DNA from: JAZRWQ01 sp045541395
Lineage (GTDB): Bacteria; Bacillota; Clostridia; Oscillospirales; UMGS1783
Direction: 5' to 3'
NCBI GenBank assembly: GCA_045541395.1
Contig: JAZQIZ010000035.1
Location: 1-43,423 of the forward strand
Length of the DNA stretch: 43,423 nucleotides
This document shows positions 23,727-32,178 of this stretch, in pieces. The position numbers were made by a program, and so were the translations under genes. The first letter of the stretch is position 1; each line of letters starts with the position of its first letter. The notes under the pieces are model-generated. The model ran no database searches, was not told the origin of the DNA, and worked only from the letters and a program-made list of their open reading frames with translations.

Positions 23727-24677
23727 TTATTCTTCCTCCTCTGCGCTCATAACCTCCCAGAAGGGAACAAAAAGATCATTCTCATCAATTGAGATCTGAG
23801 AATTGTTTTTAAGCTTTTTATCGTTAGCTTTAGGCGCAGGCTTCGGTTCGTTCTGCATTTCCTCGGCAGTTTTTAAACCTTTTTTATAAGCGCTTTCAAG
23901 AACCTTGTTCATATAAGGAAAAGAAAGCTTTCCGGTATTATCAGCAGACTGCTCGTAAGCATAGGTGATCTCATTTATGCCGTAACCAAAGGTATTTGTC
24001 CATTTATCAATAAAGTTTTTCTCTTTTGTTGTAAAGTTTCTTTGACCAATGCCCAAAGCAGAAGCAATTTTAGTTTCAAGCTGCTTAGCCTTATTTAAAG
24101 CCTCAACCTTTCTTGTAGCGGCGTTGAGGGTGTATATCTGCTCATCAGCCCAGGAGGCCGCCGTTTTTTCTATGTATTTCATACCGGTGGTGCCGTTGGA
24201 TACGCAATATTCCAGCAGCACGCCTATAACCGTATCGGGCAACCCTAAATAATCGTATATGGAAAACAAAGTATTAATATCGTTTTCGTTTAAAAGCTTG
24301 CCTAATATCTGCTCCGCAGCATTTTTCAGCCTTTCCCACTTCTTATCGCTTTTAGCACGCAAGGCGATCGTAGCGCCGGTGTATTTAGGCAAACGGCCGC
24401 TGTCGTAAGACGGAGCGGCAAAAGAAAGAGAAGCGCCGCGCTTTTGAATAACACCGCATTTGATCCAATGCTCAACTGCATCTTCAATACCGGCAGAGCA
24501 AACCCCTGTATCCTCACATAAGGTTTCTTCGTCGATCTGCTTATCCTCATTGCGGATAAGATATAAAAGCACCTTAAGCTGATCCCCCGTGGCATCCTTT
24601 AAAAAACGATCGATCACGGCGTTGGGCAGTACTATAAAATTTTTCATTCCGCCGCCGGAAAACAAATAAGATGACAC
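23727..24677 (-). CDS. DnaD-domain replication initiation protein
   Basis: This 316-aa protein has an N-terminal winged-helix region (about residues 15-90) and a DnaD-like helical domain (about 205-280, with FTTKEKNFIDKWTNTFGYGINEITYAYEQ and the NTGKLSFPYMNKVLESAYKKG end typical of DnaD/phage replication proteins). It should help recruit the helicase loader encoded directly downstream. The GTG start at 24677 is chosen because GGGAGG sits 7 bases upstream; the ATG at residue 11 has only a weak GGCGG. A 7-bp hairpin (24706-24712 with 24724-24730) lies in its leader. Confidence 0.88.
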   Translation of the reverse strand: MSSYLFSGGGMKNFIVLPNAVIDRFLKDATGDQLKVLLYLIRNEDKQIDEETLCEDTGVCSAGIEDAVEHWIKCGVIQKRGASLSFAAPSYDSGRLPKYTGATIALRAKSDKKWERLKNAAEQILGKLLNENDINTLFSIYDYLGLPDTVIGVLLEYCVSNGTTGMKYIEKTAASWADEQIYTLNAATRKVEALNKAKQLETKIASALGIGQRNFTTKEKNFIDKWTNTFGYGINEITYAYEQSADNTGKLSFPYMNKVLESAYKKGLKTAEEMQNEPKPAPKANDKKLKNNSQISIDENDLFVPFWEVMSAEEEE

Positions 24678-24810
24678 GGAAAAACCTCCCTATAGACAGA
24701 ATAATCCGAAGCTTTTGCAAGGGGCTTCGGGTAAAAACACTATGATATGATAATATATCATAAAAATACACAAAAAACAAGGGGTTTCATATAAACCGAA
24801 CAAAAAACTA

Positions 24811-24839
24811 TTGTTTTGGTATACCAATAGTGATATTAT
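24811..24839 (+). promoter_or_regulatory. Promoter of the pyrophosphatase gene with a 12-bp palindrome in the spacer
   Basis: TTGTTT (24811-24816) and TATTAT (24834-24839) are 17 bases apart. The spacer contains most of the perfect palindrome TTGGTATACCAA (24816-24827), placed where a repressor would block polymerase. Confidence 0.5.
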
Positions 24840-24872
24840 ATTTCTACTTATGTTATTATGGAGGTTTCCAAA

Positions 24873-26936
24873 ATGGATATGTTGATTTACCTTGCACCTA
24901 TAGGTGCACTGGCAGCTCTTATCTTTGCGGTTTGCCTTGCTCTTAAGGTTTTAAAGCAGCCTGAGGGTACAGACGAAATGAAGAGAATTTCCGCAGCTAT
25001 AAGAAGCGGCGCAAACGCTTATCTTAAGCGTCAGTACAAAGGCGTTGCAATTTTCTTTGCAGTTGTTTTTGTTGTATTGTTAGTACTTTATTTCTTAGAC
25101 CTTATGTCTATATTCATCCCCTTTGCATTTATCACCGGCGGTATCTTCTCCGGTCTTGCAGGCTTTGTTGGAATGAAAATAGCCACAGCATCCAATGCAC
25201 GTACTGCTAACGCAGCAAGAAACAGCATTAACAGCGGTCTTCGTGTTGCTTTCTCTGCAGGCGGTGTTATGGGCTTCGTTGTTGTTGGCTTGGGCTTAGC
25301 TTATATTTCTGCTTGGTACTTTGGCCTTCGCGCATATTTCGGTACCGGCGCTGAAGCTGATCAGGCTATTGCCTCCGCTCTTATTACCTTCGGTATGGGC
25401 GCTTCCGCATTTGCTCTGTTTGCAAGAGTTGGCGGTGGTATCTTCACCAAGGCTGCTGACGTTGGCGCTGACCTTGTTGGTAAGGTTGAAGTTGGTATCC
25501 CTGAAGACGATCCCAGAAACCCCGCAGTTATTGCCGATAACGTTGGTGATAACGTAGGCGACGTTGCCGGTATGGGTGCTGACCTTTTTGAATCCTACGT
25601 TGGTGCGATCCTTTCCTGTATTGCTCTTGCAGTAAGCGCAGGCTTAGGCGCCGCAGGTATGGCAGTTCCCCTGGTACTTGCTGCTGTTGGTATTTTTGCT
25701 TCTATTATTTGCAGCTTCCTTGTCAGAACCAAGGAAAACACATCTCAGAAGGTTCTCTTAGGCGCTCTGAGACGCGGCACATGGATCTCCAGTGCGGTTA
25801 TTGCTATTGCTGCTTACTTTATTGTACGCTTCCTTTTAGGCGCTGATCAGATCGGTGCATATATTGCAATTTTACTTGGTCTGCTCTCCGGCGTTCTTAT
25901 TGGTTACTTTACCGAATATTACACTTCCGATACCTATAAGCCCACCCAGAAGCTTGCAGGTACTTCTACCACCGGTTCCGCTACTATTATTATCGGCGGT
26001 ATATCCCTTGGTATGATCTCCACAATTATTCCTATTATAATTGTTGGCGTTGCTATTGTTCTTGCTTATAACTTCTCCGGCCTTTACGGTATTGGTCTTG
26101 CAGCAGTTGGTATGCTTTCCACTTTAGGTATTACTCTTGCTACCGACGCATATGGCCCCATTGCCGACAATGCCGGCGGTATCGCTGAAATGGCTCACCT
26201 TGAACCTGAAGTTAGAGAAAGAACCGACGCTCTTGACTCCTTAGGCAACACCACCGCTGCTACCGGTAAGGGCTTTGCTATTGGCTCTGCTGCTTTAACA
26301 GCTCTTGCCCTTATAGCTTCCTTTATCGATCAGGTTAAGCTTACCGTTACCGATTTCTCTCTTGAAAAATTAAACATTACCGATCCTTACGTTATGGTTG
26401 GTATTTTCGTAGGCGCTGTACTTCCCTTTATCTTTGCTTCTCTTACTATGGATTCCGTTGGTAAGGCTGCACAGTCCATTGTTATTGAAGTACGCCGTCA
26501 GTTTAAAGAAATTGCAGGCATTATGGAAGGCAAGGCTGAGCCCGACTATGCAGCTTGTGTAAATCTTTGCACAGTATCTGCTCAGAAGGAAATGATCCTT
26601 CCCTCCGTACTTGCAGTTTGCGCTCCTATTCTTTGCGGCTTCTTCCTTGGCGTATACGGCGTAGCCGGTATGCTTTTAGGTTCCACCGTAACCGGCTTCA
26701 TTCTTGCTATTATGCTCTCCAACGCAGGCGGCGCTTGGGATAATGCCAAGAAGTACATTGAAGCGGGTAACCACGGTGGCAAGGGTAGTGACTGCCACAA
26801 GGCCGCAGTTGTTGGCGATACCGTTGGTGACCCCTTCAAGGATACCTCCGGCCCCGCCATTAACATTCTTATCAAGTTGGTTTCCGTTTCTGCTATCGTA
26901 TTCCTTTCCTTGATAGTTAACATTTCCTTAGTATAA
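24873..26936 (+). CDS. hppA: Membrane-bound ion-translocating pyrophosphatase
   Basis: This 687-aa protein hydrolyses pyrophosphate and pumps H+ or Na+ across the cytoplasmic membrane. It has about 16 hydrophobic helices. The catalytic loop DVGADLVGKVEVGIPEDDPRN is intact, followed by DNVGDNVGDVAG and, near the C-terminus, the DTVGDPFKDTSGPA loop. At the cation-selecting position the sequence reads GNTTAATGKGF with Ala, the K+-dependent type (Lys in K+-independent enzymes). The ion pumped cannot be decided from this. The start at 24873 is chosen for TGGAGG upstream; the in-frame ATG at 24858 overlaps that site. It saves energy from biosynthetic pyrophosphate, common in fermenting Clostridia. 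Confidence 0.97.
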   Translation: MDMLIYLAPIGALAALIFAVCLALKVLKQPEGTDEMKRISAAIRSGANAYLKRQYKGVAIFFAVVFVVLLVLYFLDLMSIFIPFAFITGGIFSGLAGFVGMKIATASNARTANAARNSINSGLRVAFSAGGVMGFVVVGLGLAYISAWYFGLRAYFGTGAEADQAIASALITFGMGASAFALFARVGGGIFTKAADVGADLVGKVEVGIPEDDPRNPAVIADNVGDNVGDVAGMGADLFESYVGAILSCIALAVSAGLGAAGMAVPLVLAAVGIFASIICSFLVRTKENTSQKVLLGALRRGTWISSAVIAIAAYFIVRFLLGADQIGAYIAILLGLLSGVLIGYFTEYYTSDTYKPTQKLAGTSTTGSATIIIGGISLGMISTIIPIIIVGVAIVLAYNFSGLYGIGLAAVGMLSTLGITLATDAYGPIADNAGGIAEMAHLEPEVRERTDALDSLGNTTAATGKGFAIGSAALTALALIASFIDQVKLTVTDFSLEKLNITDPYVMVGIFVGAVLPFIFASLTMDSVGKAAQSIVIEVRRQFKEIAGIMEGKAEPDYAACVNLCTVSAQKEMILPSVLAVCAPILCGFFLGVYGVAGMLLGSTVTGFILAIMLSNAGGAWDNAKKYIEAGNHGGKGSDCHKAAVVGDTVGDPFKDTSGPAINILIKLVSVSAIVFLSLIVNISLV

Positions 26937-26947
26937 AAACGTTTTTT

Positions 26948-26977
26948 ACGGTCCCGCAACAGCGGGGCCGTTTTTTA
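26948..26977 (+). terminator. Terminator of the pyrophosphatase gene
   Basis: ACGGTCCCGC (26948-26957) pairs with GCGGGGCCGT (26962-26971, one G-T pair), followed by TTTTT. Confidence 0.85.
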
Positions 26978-27006
26978 TTGCAATTATAACCGATTTAGGA
27001 TAAAAT
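26978..27006 (+). promoter_or_regulatory. Promoter for the Nudix-YfhO genes
   Basis: TTGCAA (26978-26983), a 17-base spacer and TAAAAT (27001-27006) lie 18 bases before the Nudix start; a second TATAAT overlaps the 3' side of the -10 box. Confidence 0.6.
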
Positions 27007-27023
27007 ATAATAGAGGTGAGAGT

Positions 27024-27557
27024 ATGGATCTTTATGAAAAAACGTTATCTTCCCAAAACATATTCAAAGGCAAAGTAATTAACCTTTGTGTAGATCAGAT
27101 CGAACTGCCTAACGGTAATACCTCTACCCGTGAATTTTTAGATCACAGAGGTGCTGTGGCCGTTATTGCTATTACCGATGACCAGAAGATAGTTATGGTT
27201 GAGCAGCACCGTTACGCTCTTCATTCCAACGTTTTGGAGATACCCGCAGGTAAGCTTGAAAAAGATGAGAACATTCTTAAAGCGGCAAAAAGAGAGCTTT
27301 CCGAAGAAACGGGGATCGAAGCTAAGAAATGGAAGTCTTTAGGTTATATTCACCCTGCAATAGGGTACAGTAATGAAGTGATATACCTTTATCTTGCAAC
27401 AGGACTGACCTTTAAAGAAAGCCATCCCGACGAAGATGAATTTATTAACACAAGGCTTATGCCCTTAAAAACCGTTTTGAAAATGGCTAAAACAAACAAG
27501 CTTACAGATGCCAAAACCCTGTCTGCCCTTTTAAGATACCAATTATTAACCCTGTAA
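27024..27557 (+). CDS. Nudix hydrolase, ADP-ribose pyrophosphatase type
   Basis: This 177-aa cytoplasmic enzyme has a complete Nudix box: Gly76, Glu82, then Arg90-Glu91 and Glu94-Glu95-x-Gly97 (G-x5-E-x7-REUxEExGU). The IPAGKLE start of the box and an upstream strand with EQHRYA are typical of ADP-sugar pyrophosphatases of the NudF/YqkG type, which cleave ADP-ribose to AMP and ribose 5-phosphate. GAGGTGAG precedes the start. The YfhO gene begins 11 bases after its stop, so they form an operon. Confidence 0.93.
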   Translation: MDLYEKTLSSQNIFKGKVINLCVDQIELPNGNTSTREFLDHRGAVAVIAITDDQKIVMVEQHRYALHSNVLEIPAGKLEKDENILKAAKRELSEETGIEAKKWKSLGYIHPAIGYSNEVIYLYLATGLTFKESHPDEDEFINTRLMPLKTVLKMAKTNKLTDAKTLSALLRYQLLTL

Positions 27558-27568
27558 GGAGCAAAGTA

Positions 27569-29965
27569 ATGTACCCTACAATGACCAATAAAACTCTAAA
27601 CCTAAATTACAAGCCCAAGGCCGTTCAATACCTTTTGGTGTTTTTCTGTGCTTTGATCATGGCTTTAGTAATTTTTATACCATTTGTTATTCATGACGGC
27701 GGTACGTTTAACTATATTGGTGATTTTAACTGTCAGCAGATCCCCTTTTATCTGGAGGCTAATGAATCTGTCCGCAAAGGTGAGATTTTCTGGAACTGGA
27801 ACACCGATCTTGGCTCAAACCTTATAGGCTCTTATGCTTTTTATTTGATCGGCTCACCCTTTTTCTGGCTTACTTTGCTTCTGCCTTTAAAATGGGTGCC
27901 TGCCTCCATCCCATTTTTGATATGCCTTAAGACAGCCGTTGCGGCTCTTACTTCCTACTGCTATCTTAAAAGAATGGTAAGCAATAAAAACTATGCTTTT
28001 ATAGGCAGCTTGCTTTATGCTTTTTCGGGCTTTTGCTTTTATAATATTTTCTTTAACCATTTTCACGATATTATTGCATTCTTCCCTCTTTTGCTTATTG
28101 GTATTGAAAAGCTTATGGGCGAAGGGAAAAAAGGCTTTATGGCCTTTGCAGTATTTATTAATGCTCTTACAAACTATTATTTCTTTGTAGCTGAGGCTGT
28201 TTTTATTGCAATATATTTTATTATAGGGCTTCTTTCAAAGCATTGGGAAAGAGTCACCTTTAAAAAGTTCTTTGCCCTTGCTCTTGAATGTGCCTTAGGA
28301 TTTTTAGGTGCGGCTTTTATTGTTTTCCCGGCCGTTCTTTCAACCCTGCAAATAGGCCGCGCTTCCACCAAGCTTACAGGTTGGGCCTGGCTTACTTACT
28401 ATGAGATACAGCGTCCAATGCAGATATTACAAGCCTTTTTTATGCCTCCGGAGATCTGCTCCATAACCAATATGCTCCCCGACGCAGGCGGCAAGTGGTC
28501 ATCGGTTAACGCATGGCTTCCCCTTTTCGGTGCGGCAGGAACTTTTACCTGGCTTGGCAGGCGCAAGAAAAGAGATTTCTTTTCTTATATGGTAATAACT
28601 CTTGTAATAATGGCCTTTGTACCTGCATTAAACTCGGCATTTCAGCTGTTTTCCAATAACTATTACACAAGATGGTTTTTCTGCCTTGTTATGATGTTTT
28701 GCGTTGTTACAATTAAGGCTATTGAAGAATGCTCCTTTAAGGAATGGTGTTGGGGCACCTTAAAATACGGCGCCATAGCCTTCGGTATGGCCCTTCCCAT
28801 AGCACTTATAAAGAACCCTGAAACCGAAACCATGGGGCTTGCCATTGAAAATGAGCTATTATGGGCTCATATAGGTATTGTTGCTGTAAGTATAATTCTT
28901 ACCTTACTTGTAGTTTATCTTATTAAAATCGGCAAAAAACGGGCTTTAAGCGTACTTGTGGCGGTAACGACCGTATTTGCTGTATCCTTTGGCTGGTTTT
29001 ATGTCGGCGTATCCAAAGGGCACAGTTCAATTGATGACGGTAAGGCTTACGCAAATATTAATGCATACGGCCGTTGGAATATGGAAACCAAGTTAAACGA
29101 CGGCGAAAGAATAGATACCATTAACACCGAAACCAATGCGGGTATGCTTTGGAATATGCCTACCCAAAGGGCTTTCCATTCGGTAGTTCCCGGAAGCATA
29201 TTCGATTTTTACGAATGTATTGGCCAAAAACGTGACGTTAAATCCGACGTGGATTATAAAAATTACGCTTTAAAATCATTGCTTTCGGTCAAATACGTTT
29301 TTGAAGGCACAGATAAAGACAGCGAAGATGCTACCGACTACACTCACCTGACTTACGAGTATACCGATAACGGCACCGACGTTTATTCTTACGACTACTA
29401 CCTGCCTATGGGTTTTTGCTATGACAGCTACATTACCCAAACCGAGCTTACGGAAAATTACAGTGAAAGCTTAAGAGACGATATTATGCTTACTACACTA
29501 GTTGTAGAAGATGAGAAAGAAGCTGAAGTCTCAGAGATACTTCCCCACGAGGACACCGAAAGGATATACGCCAAGATCAATTTATTCGAAAACGTAGCTC
29601 AACGTAAGAAGAGCCTTTGTGAAAGCTTTACCGTAAACAAAAACGGCTTTTGGTCCCAAATTGATTCCGATAAAGAGAATTATGTATTCTTCTCTGTACC
29701 CTATGACGAAGGCTGGAGTGCTACAGTCAACGGCGAGGAAGCCCCTATAATACGCGCAAATACGGGCTTTATGGCGATTAAGATCAAAGAGGGTAATAAT
29801 TCGATAAGCTTTAAGTATTTCACTCCGGGCCTGAAAATTGGCTTTATAATATCCTGTGCAGCCTGTATTCTGTTTGAAATATATATGCTGTGCGGCAAAA
29901 TGATATCTGTTAAAAAAGTTATTTCTTCAAAAAAAGCAACCGCAACGGATGTTGAAAAAGAGTAG
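27569..29965 (+). CDS. YfhO-family multispanning membrane protein
   Basis: This 798-aa protein has about 13 hydrophobic helices over residues 20-490, an extracellular domain of about 270 residues (about 490-760) and a last membrane helix near 765-785. The early GDFNCQQIPFYLEANE and WNTDLGSNLIGSYAFYLIGSPFFW region is diagnostic of the YfhO family, related to GT-C glycosyltransferases; in Bacillus and Listeria these proteins glycosylate lipoteichoic or wall teichoic acids using lipid-linked sugars. The exact sugar and acceptor are not predictable. AAGGAGC lies 7 bases before the ATG. Confidence 0.92.
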   Translation: MYPTMTNKTLNLNYKPKAVQYLLVFFCALIMALVIFIPFVIHDGGTFNYIGDFNCQQIPFYLEANESVRKGEIFWNWNTDLGSNLIGSYAFYLIGSPFFWLTLLLPLKWVPASIPFLICLKTAVAALTSYCYLKRMVSNKNYAFIGSLLYAFSGFCFYNIFFNHFHDIIAFFPLLLIGIEKLMGEGKKGFMAFAVFINALTNYYFFVAEAVFIAIYFIIGLLSKHWERVTFKKFFALALECALGFLGAAFIVFPAVLSTLQIGRASTKLTGWAWLTYYEIQRPMQILQAFFMPPEICSITNMLPDAGGKWSSVNAWLPLFGAAGTFTWLGRRKKRDFFSYMVITLVIMAFVPALNSAFQLFSNNYYTRWFFCLVMMFCVVTIKAIEECSFKEWCWGTLKYGAIAFGMALPIALIKNPETETMGLAIENELLWAHIGIVAVSIILTLLVVYLIKIGKKRALSVLVAVTTVFAVSFGWFYVGVSKGHSSIDDGKAYANINAYGRWNMETKLNDGERIDTINTETNAGMLWNMPTQRAFHSVVPGSIFDFYECIGQKRDVKSDVDYKNYALKSLLSVKYVFEGTDKDSEDATDYTHLTYEYTDNGTDVYSYDYYLPMGFCYDSYITQTELTENYSESLRDDIMLTTLVVEDEKEAEVSEILPHEDTERIYAKINLFENVAQRKKSLCESFTVNKNGFWSQIDSDKENYVFFSVPYDEGWSATVNGEEAPIIRANTGFMAIKIKEGNNSISFKYFTPGLKIGFIISCAACILFEIYMLCGKMISVKKVISSKKATATDVEKE

Positions 29966-29973
29966 TTTTTATC

Positions 29974-29985
29974 TGATAATTATCA
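29974..29985. promoter_or_regulatory. Palindrome TGATAATTATCA upstream of the glycosylase promoter
   Basis: This perfect 12-bp palindrome ends at the base before the -35 hexamer of the following promoter. It resembles the core half-sites of a Fur box (TGATAAT/ATTATCA) but lacks the central spacer base of the 7-1-7 form. A regulator site is plausible; identity is uncertain. Confidence 0.35.
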
Positions 29986-30014
29986 TTGTAAAAAGAGCAC
30001 TAATATTGTATAAT
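29986..30014 (+). promoter_or_regulatory. Strong sigma-A promoter for the glycosylase-aldolase-Rrf2-ADH operon
   Basis: TTGTAA (29986-29991), a 17-base spacer and a perfect TATAAT (30009-30014) lie just upstream of the glycosylase ATG at 30022. The start codon is only about 1-2 bases past the expected transcription start, so the first gene may be read from a leaderless or nearly leaderless message. Confidence 0.6.
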
Positions 30015-30021
30015 ATAAATT

Positions 30022-30855
30022 ATGAGATTTGAATATAAAGAAAACGGTGTTTATTTAACCGAAACAAAGGATTTTAATATTGAGCGTTCCTGTGAATGCG
30101 GCCAATGCTTCAGGTTTGACAGAGATGAAAAAGGCTATATAGGAGTTGTTGGAAATCATATTGTTAAACTGCGCCCATATAAGGACGGCTGTTTTTTCGA
30201 AGGCGCAACAAAAGAGCTTTTTGAGCAGGTGTATATCCCATACTTTGATTTAGAAAGGGATTATGAGCCTGTTGTTGCCGAGCTTTGCAAAAACGATGCT
30301 GTAATGGAAAAGGCCAGTGAATACGGCAGAGGCATAAGGCTTTTTTGTCAGGATACCTGGGAGGCGCTTATTTCCTTTATAATTTCACAAAACAATAATA
30401 TTCCCCGCATAAAGGGTATAATATCCCGCTTATGCGCCCTTGCAGGAAAAAAACTGAGTGAAGATATATATTCCTTCCCTACTGTAGAGGAATTATATAA
30501 ATTTAATGCTGAGGACCTTGCACCCCTGCGGGCAGGGTTCAGAGCAAAATACATAGAAGATGCCTGCAGGAAGGTAAAAAGCGGCGCGGTAGACCTTGAA
30601 AAACTTAAAGAACTGCCTTACTCCGAAGCAAAAGAAATGCTTATGCAAATAAAAGGCGTTGGCCCTAAGGTGGCAGATTGTGTGCTGCTTTTCGGCGCAG
30701 GCCATATTGAAGCTTTCCCTAAGGACGTTTGGATAAAGAGAGCCCTCAATATTCTATATCCTCAAGAACCGGAGAAGGACTTTGGACGTTACGGCGGAAT
30801 TGCTCAGCAGTATTTATTCGTTTATGCAAGAGAAAATAAATTAATTGATAAATAG
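30022..30855 (+). CDS. ogg: 8-oxoguanine DNA glycosylase/AP lyase, OGG1 type
   Basis: This 277-aa enzyme removes oxidised guanine from DNA and nicks the abasic site. It has the OGG N-terminal beta domain (about residues 1-90, with the CGQCFRF strand), a helical core and the helix-hairpin-helix MQIKGVGPKVADC (about 208-220). The catalytic Lys216 (in GPKVADC) and Asp235 (in FPKDVWIKR) match the OGG bifunctional lyase pair. Length is near the family usual. No ribosome-binding site is visible before this ATG and the promoter is very close, so translation may start leaderless. It heads an operon with aldolase, Rrf2 and alcohol dehydrogenase genes, an unexpected place for a DNA repair gene. Confidence 0.93.
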   Translation: MRFEYKENGVYLTETKDFNIERSCECGQCFRFDRDEKGYIGVVGNHIVKLRPYKDGCFFEGATKELFEQVYIPYFDLERDYEPVVAELCKNDAVMEKASEYGRGIRLFCQDTWEALISFIISQNNNIPRIKGIISRLCALAGKKLSEDIYSFPTVEELYKFNAEDLAPLRAGFRAKYIEDACRKVKSGAVDLEKLKELPYSEAKEMLMQIKGVGPKVADCVLLFGAGHIEAFPKDVWIKRALNILYPQEPEKDFGRYGGIAQQYLFVYARENKLIDK

Positions 30856-30866
30856 GAGGAATTATT

Positions 30867-31727
30867 ATGTTAGTATCCGGTGAAGTGATCCTTAAGCATG
30901 CCCAGCAAAACGGTTACGCCTGCGGCGCCTTCAACATTAACAACATGGAAATTTGTCAGGCTGTTATAGCGGCAGCTGAGGAAGAAAGGTCCCCCATTAT
31001 TATTCAGACAAGCGAAAGCGCCATTAGATACGCGGGAATAGACTACCTGGCCATCCTTGCACTCCATGCAGGCAAGAAGGCTACTGTTCCTGTTTGCATT
31101 AACTTAGATCACGGCTTAAAAATTGAAACCGTTGAAAAATGCATAGAGCTTGGCTGGACAAACGTTATGATGGACGCTTCCAGCAAGCCTTACGAAGAAA
31201 ACGTTGAAATTACTGCAGGGGTAGTTAAAATGGCCCATGAAAAAGGTGTTTCCGTTGAGGCCGAGCTTGGAAAATTAGTTGGTATTGAAGACGACGTTGT
31301 TGTTAGCGAAGCAGATGCAGTTTACACCAACCCTGCAGAGGCAGCCGATTTCGCAAAGAGAACAGGCATTGATTCCCTTGCCGTTGCAATCGGCACTGCC
31401 CACGGCAAATACAAAGGCGAACCTAAGCTGGATTTTGACAGACTTGCCGAGATACGCAAAGTTGTAGATATTCCTTTAGTGCTTCACGGCGCTTCCGGTT
31501 TAACCGAGGAACAGCTCAAAAAAGCCATTTCTCTTGGTATTTGCAAAATTAATATTGATACCGATATTCGCGTTGCTTTTTCCGACGGTATTAAATCTGT
31601 ACTTAAAAACGATCCTACAGAATATGATCCCCGCACCCTTTGCAGGCCTGCAAGGGAGCTGATGACCAAGGTTGCAAGAAAGAAAATGCAGATCTTCGGT
31701 TCTTCAGGCAAGGCAGATCTTTTTTGA
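30867..31727 (+). CDS. fba: Class II fructose-bisphosphate (ketose-bisphosphate) aldolase
   Basis: This 286-aa enzyme reversibly cleaves a ketose 1,6-bisphosphate to dihydroxyacetone phosphate and an aldehyde phosphate, using Zn2+. The catalytic Asp81 with zinc ligand His82 is in NLDHG. The other metal ligands are His178 (GTAHGKYKG) and His206 (LVLHGASG). The Gly-rich phosphate loop follows. Fructose versus tagatose bisphosphate preference cannot be decided; the nearby GH4 and GH2 genes would fit either. AGGAGG lies before the ATG. It is the second gene of the operon (11 bases after the glycosylase). Confidence 0.93.
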   Translation: MLVSGEVILKHAQQNGYACGAFNINNMEICQAVIAAAEEERSPIIIQTSESAIRYAGIDYLAILALHAGKKATVPVCINLDHGLKIETVEKCIELGWTNVMMDASSKPYEENVEITAGVVKMAHEKGVSVEAELGKLVGIEDDVVVSEADAVYTNPAEAADFAKRTGIDSLAVAIGTAHGKYKGEPKLDFDRLAEIRKVVDIPLVLHGASGLTEEQLKKAISLGICKINIDTDIRVAFSDGIKSVLKNDPTEYDPRTLCRPARELMTKVARKKMQIFGSSGKADLF

Positions 31728-31751
31728 ATAACTGAAAGGTAAGTAATTAAT

Positions 31752-32156
31752 ATGAATATAACCCTTGAAGCAGATTACGCTTTAAGAATTGTATATATCT
31801 TTTCGGGAAACAATGTAAAAACCGATGCCAATTCACTTTCCGAGCAGATCGGCGTTTCATTGCGTTTCACCCTGAAGATACTGAGAAAGCTTTTACTTGC
31901 AGGTATTGTACGCTCATATAAAGGAACCCACGGCGGCTATATGCTGGATAAAAAACCTTCTCAAATAAGTATGTATGACGTTATAACGGCTATTGACGGC
32001 GAATTGCCCGTAAATAGGTGCACAAATGCAGGCTATGAATGTCAGCACCCTGACGTTAAACAGGGGCTTCCCTGCGCCATGAAACATGTTTTTATTGAAC
32101 TGAGCGTAGAGCTTAAAGAAAAGCTTTCGGCCATTACTTTCGATAAATTAATTTAA
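31752..32156 (+). CDS. Rrf2-family transcriptional regulator, likely Fe-S sensing
   Basis: This 134-aa protein has the Rrf2 winged-helix domain (about residues 5-80; recognition helix in VSLRFTLKILRKLLLAGIVRSYKG). Three Cys, Cys90, Cys97 and Cys108, in the RCTNAGYECQHPDVKQGLPC stretch match the cluster-binding loop of IscR/NsrR/RsrR-type members, so it probably senses iron-sulfur status, redox or nitric oxide. It sits between aldolase and iron alcohol dehydrogenase genes in the same operon (24 and 22 bases), and could regulate this operon or the nearby hydrogenase. GAAAGG precedes the start. Confidence 0.9.
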   Translation: MNITLEADYALRIVYIFSGNNVKTDANSLSEQIGVSLRFTLKILRKLLLAGIVRSYKGTHGGYMLDKKPSQISMYDVITAIDGELPVNRCTNAGYECQHPDVKQGLPCAMKHVFIELSVELKEKLSAITFDKLI

Positions 32157-32178
32157 AATAAAAAAGGAGCAAAAGATT

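Noticed and set aside
29974..29985. Confident Fur box
   Set aside because: The palindrome has Fur-like half-sites but lacks the 7-1-7 spacing and extended repeats, so only a generic operator is listed.
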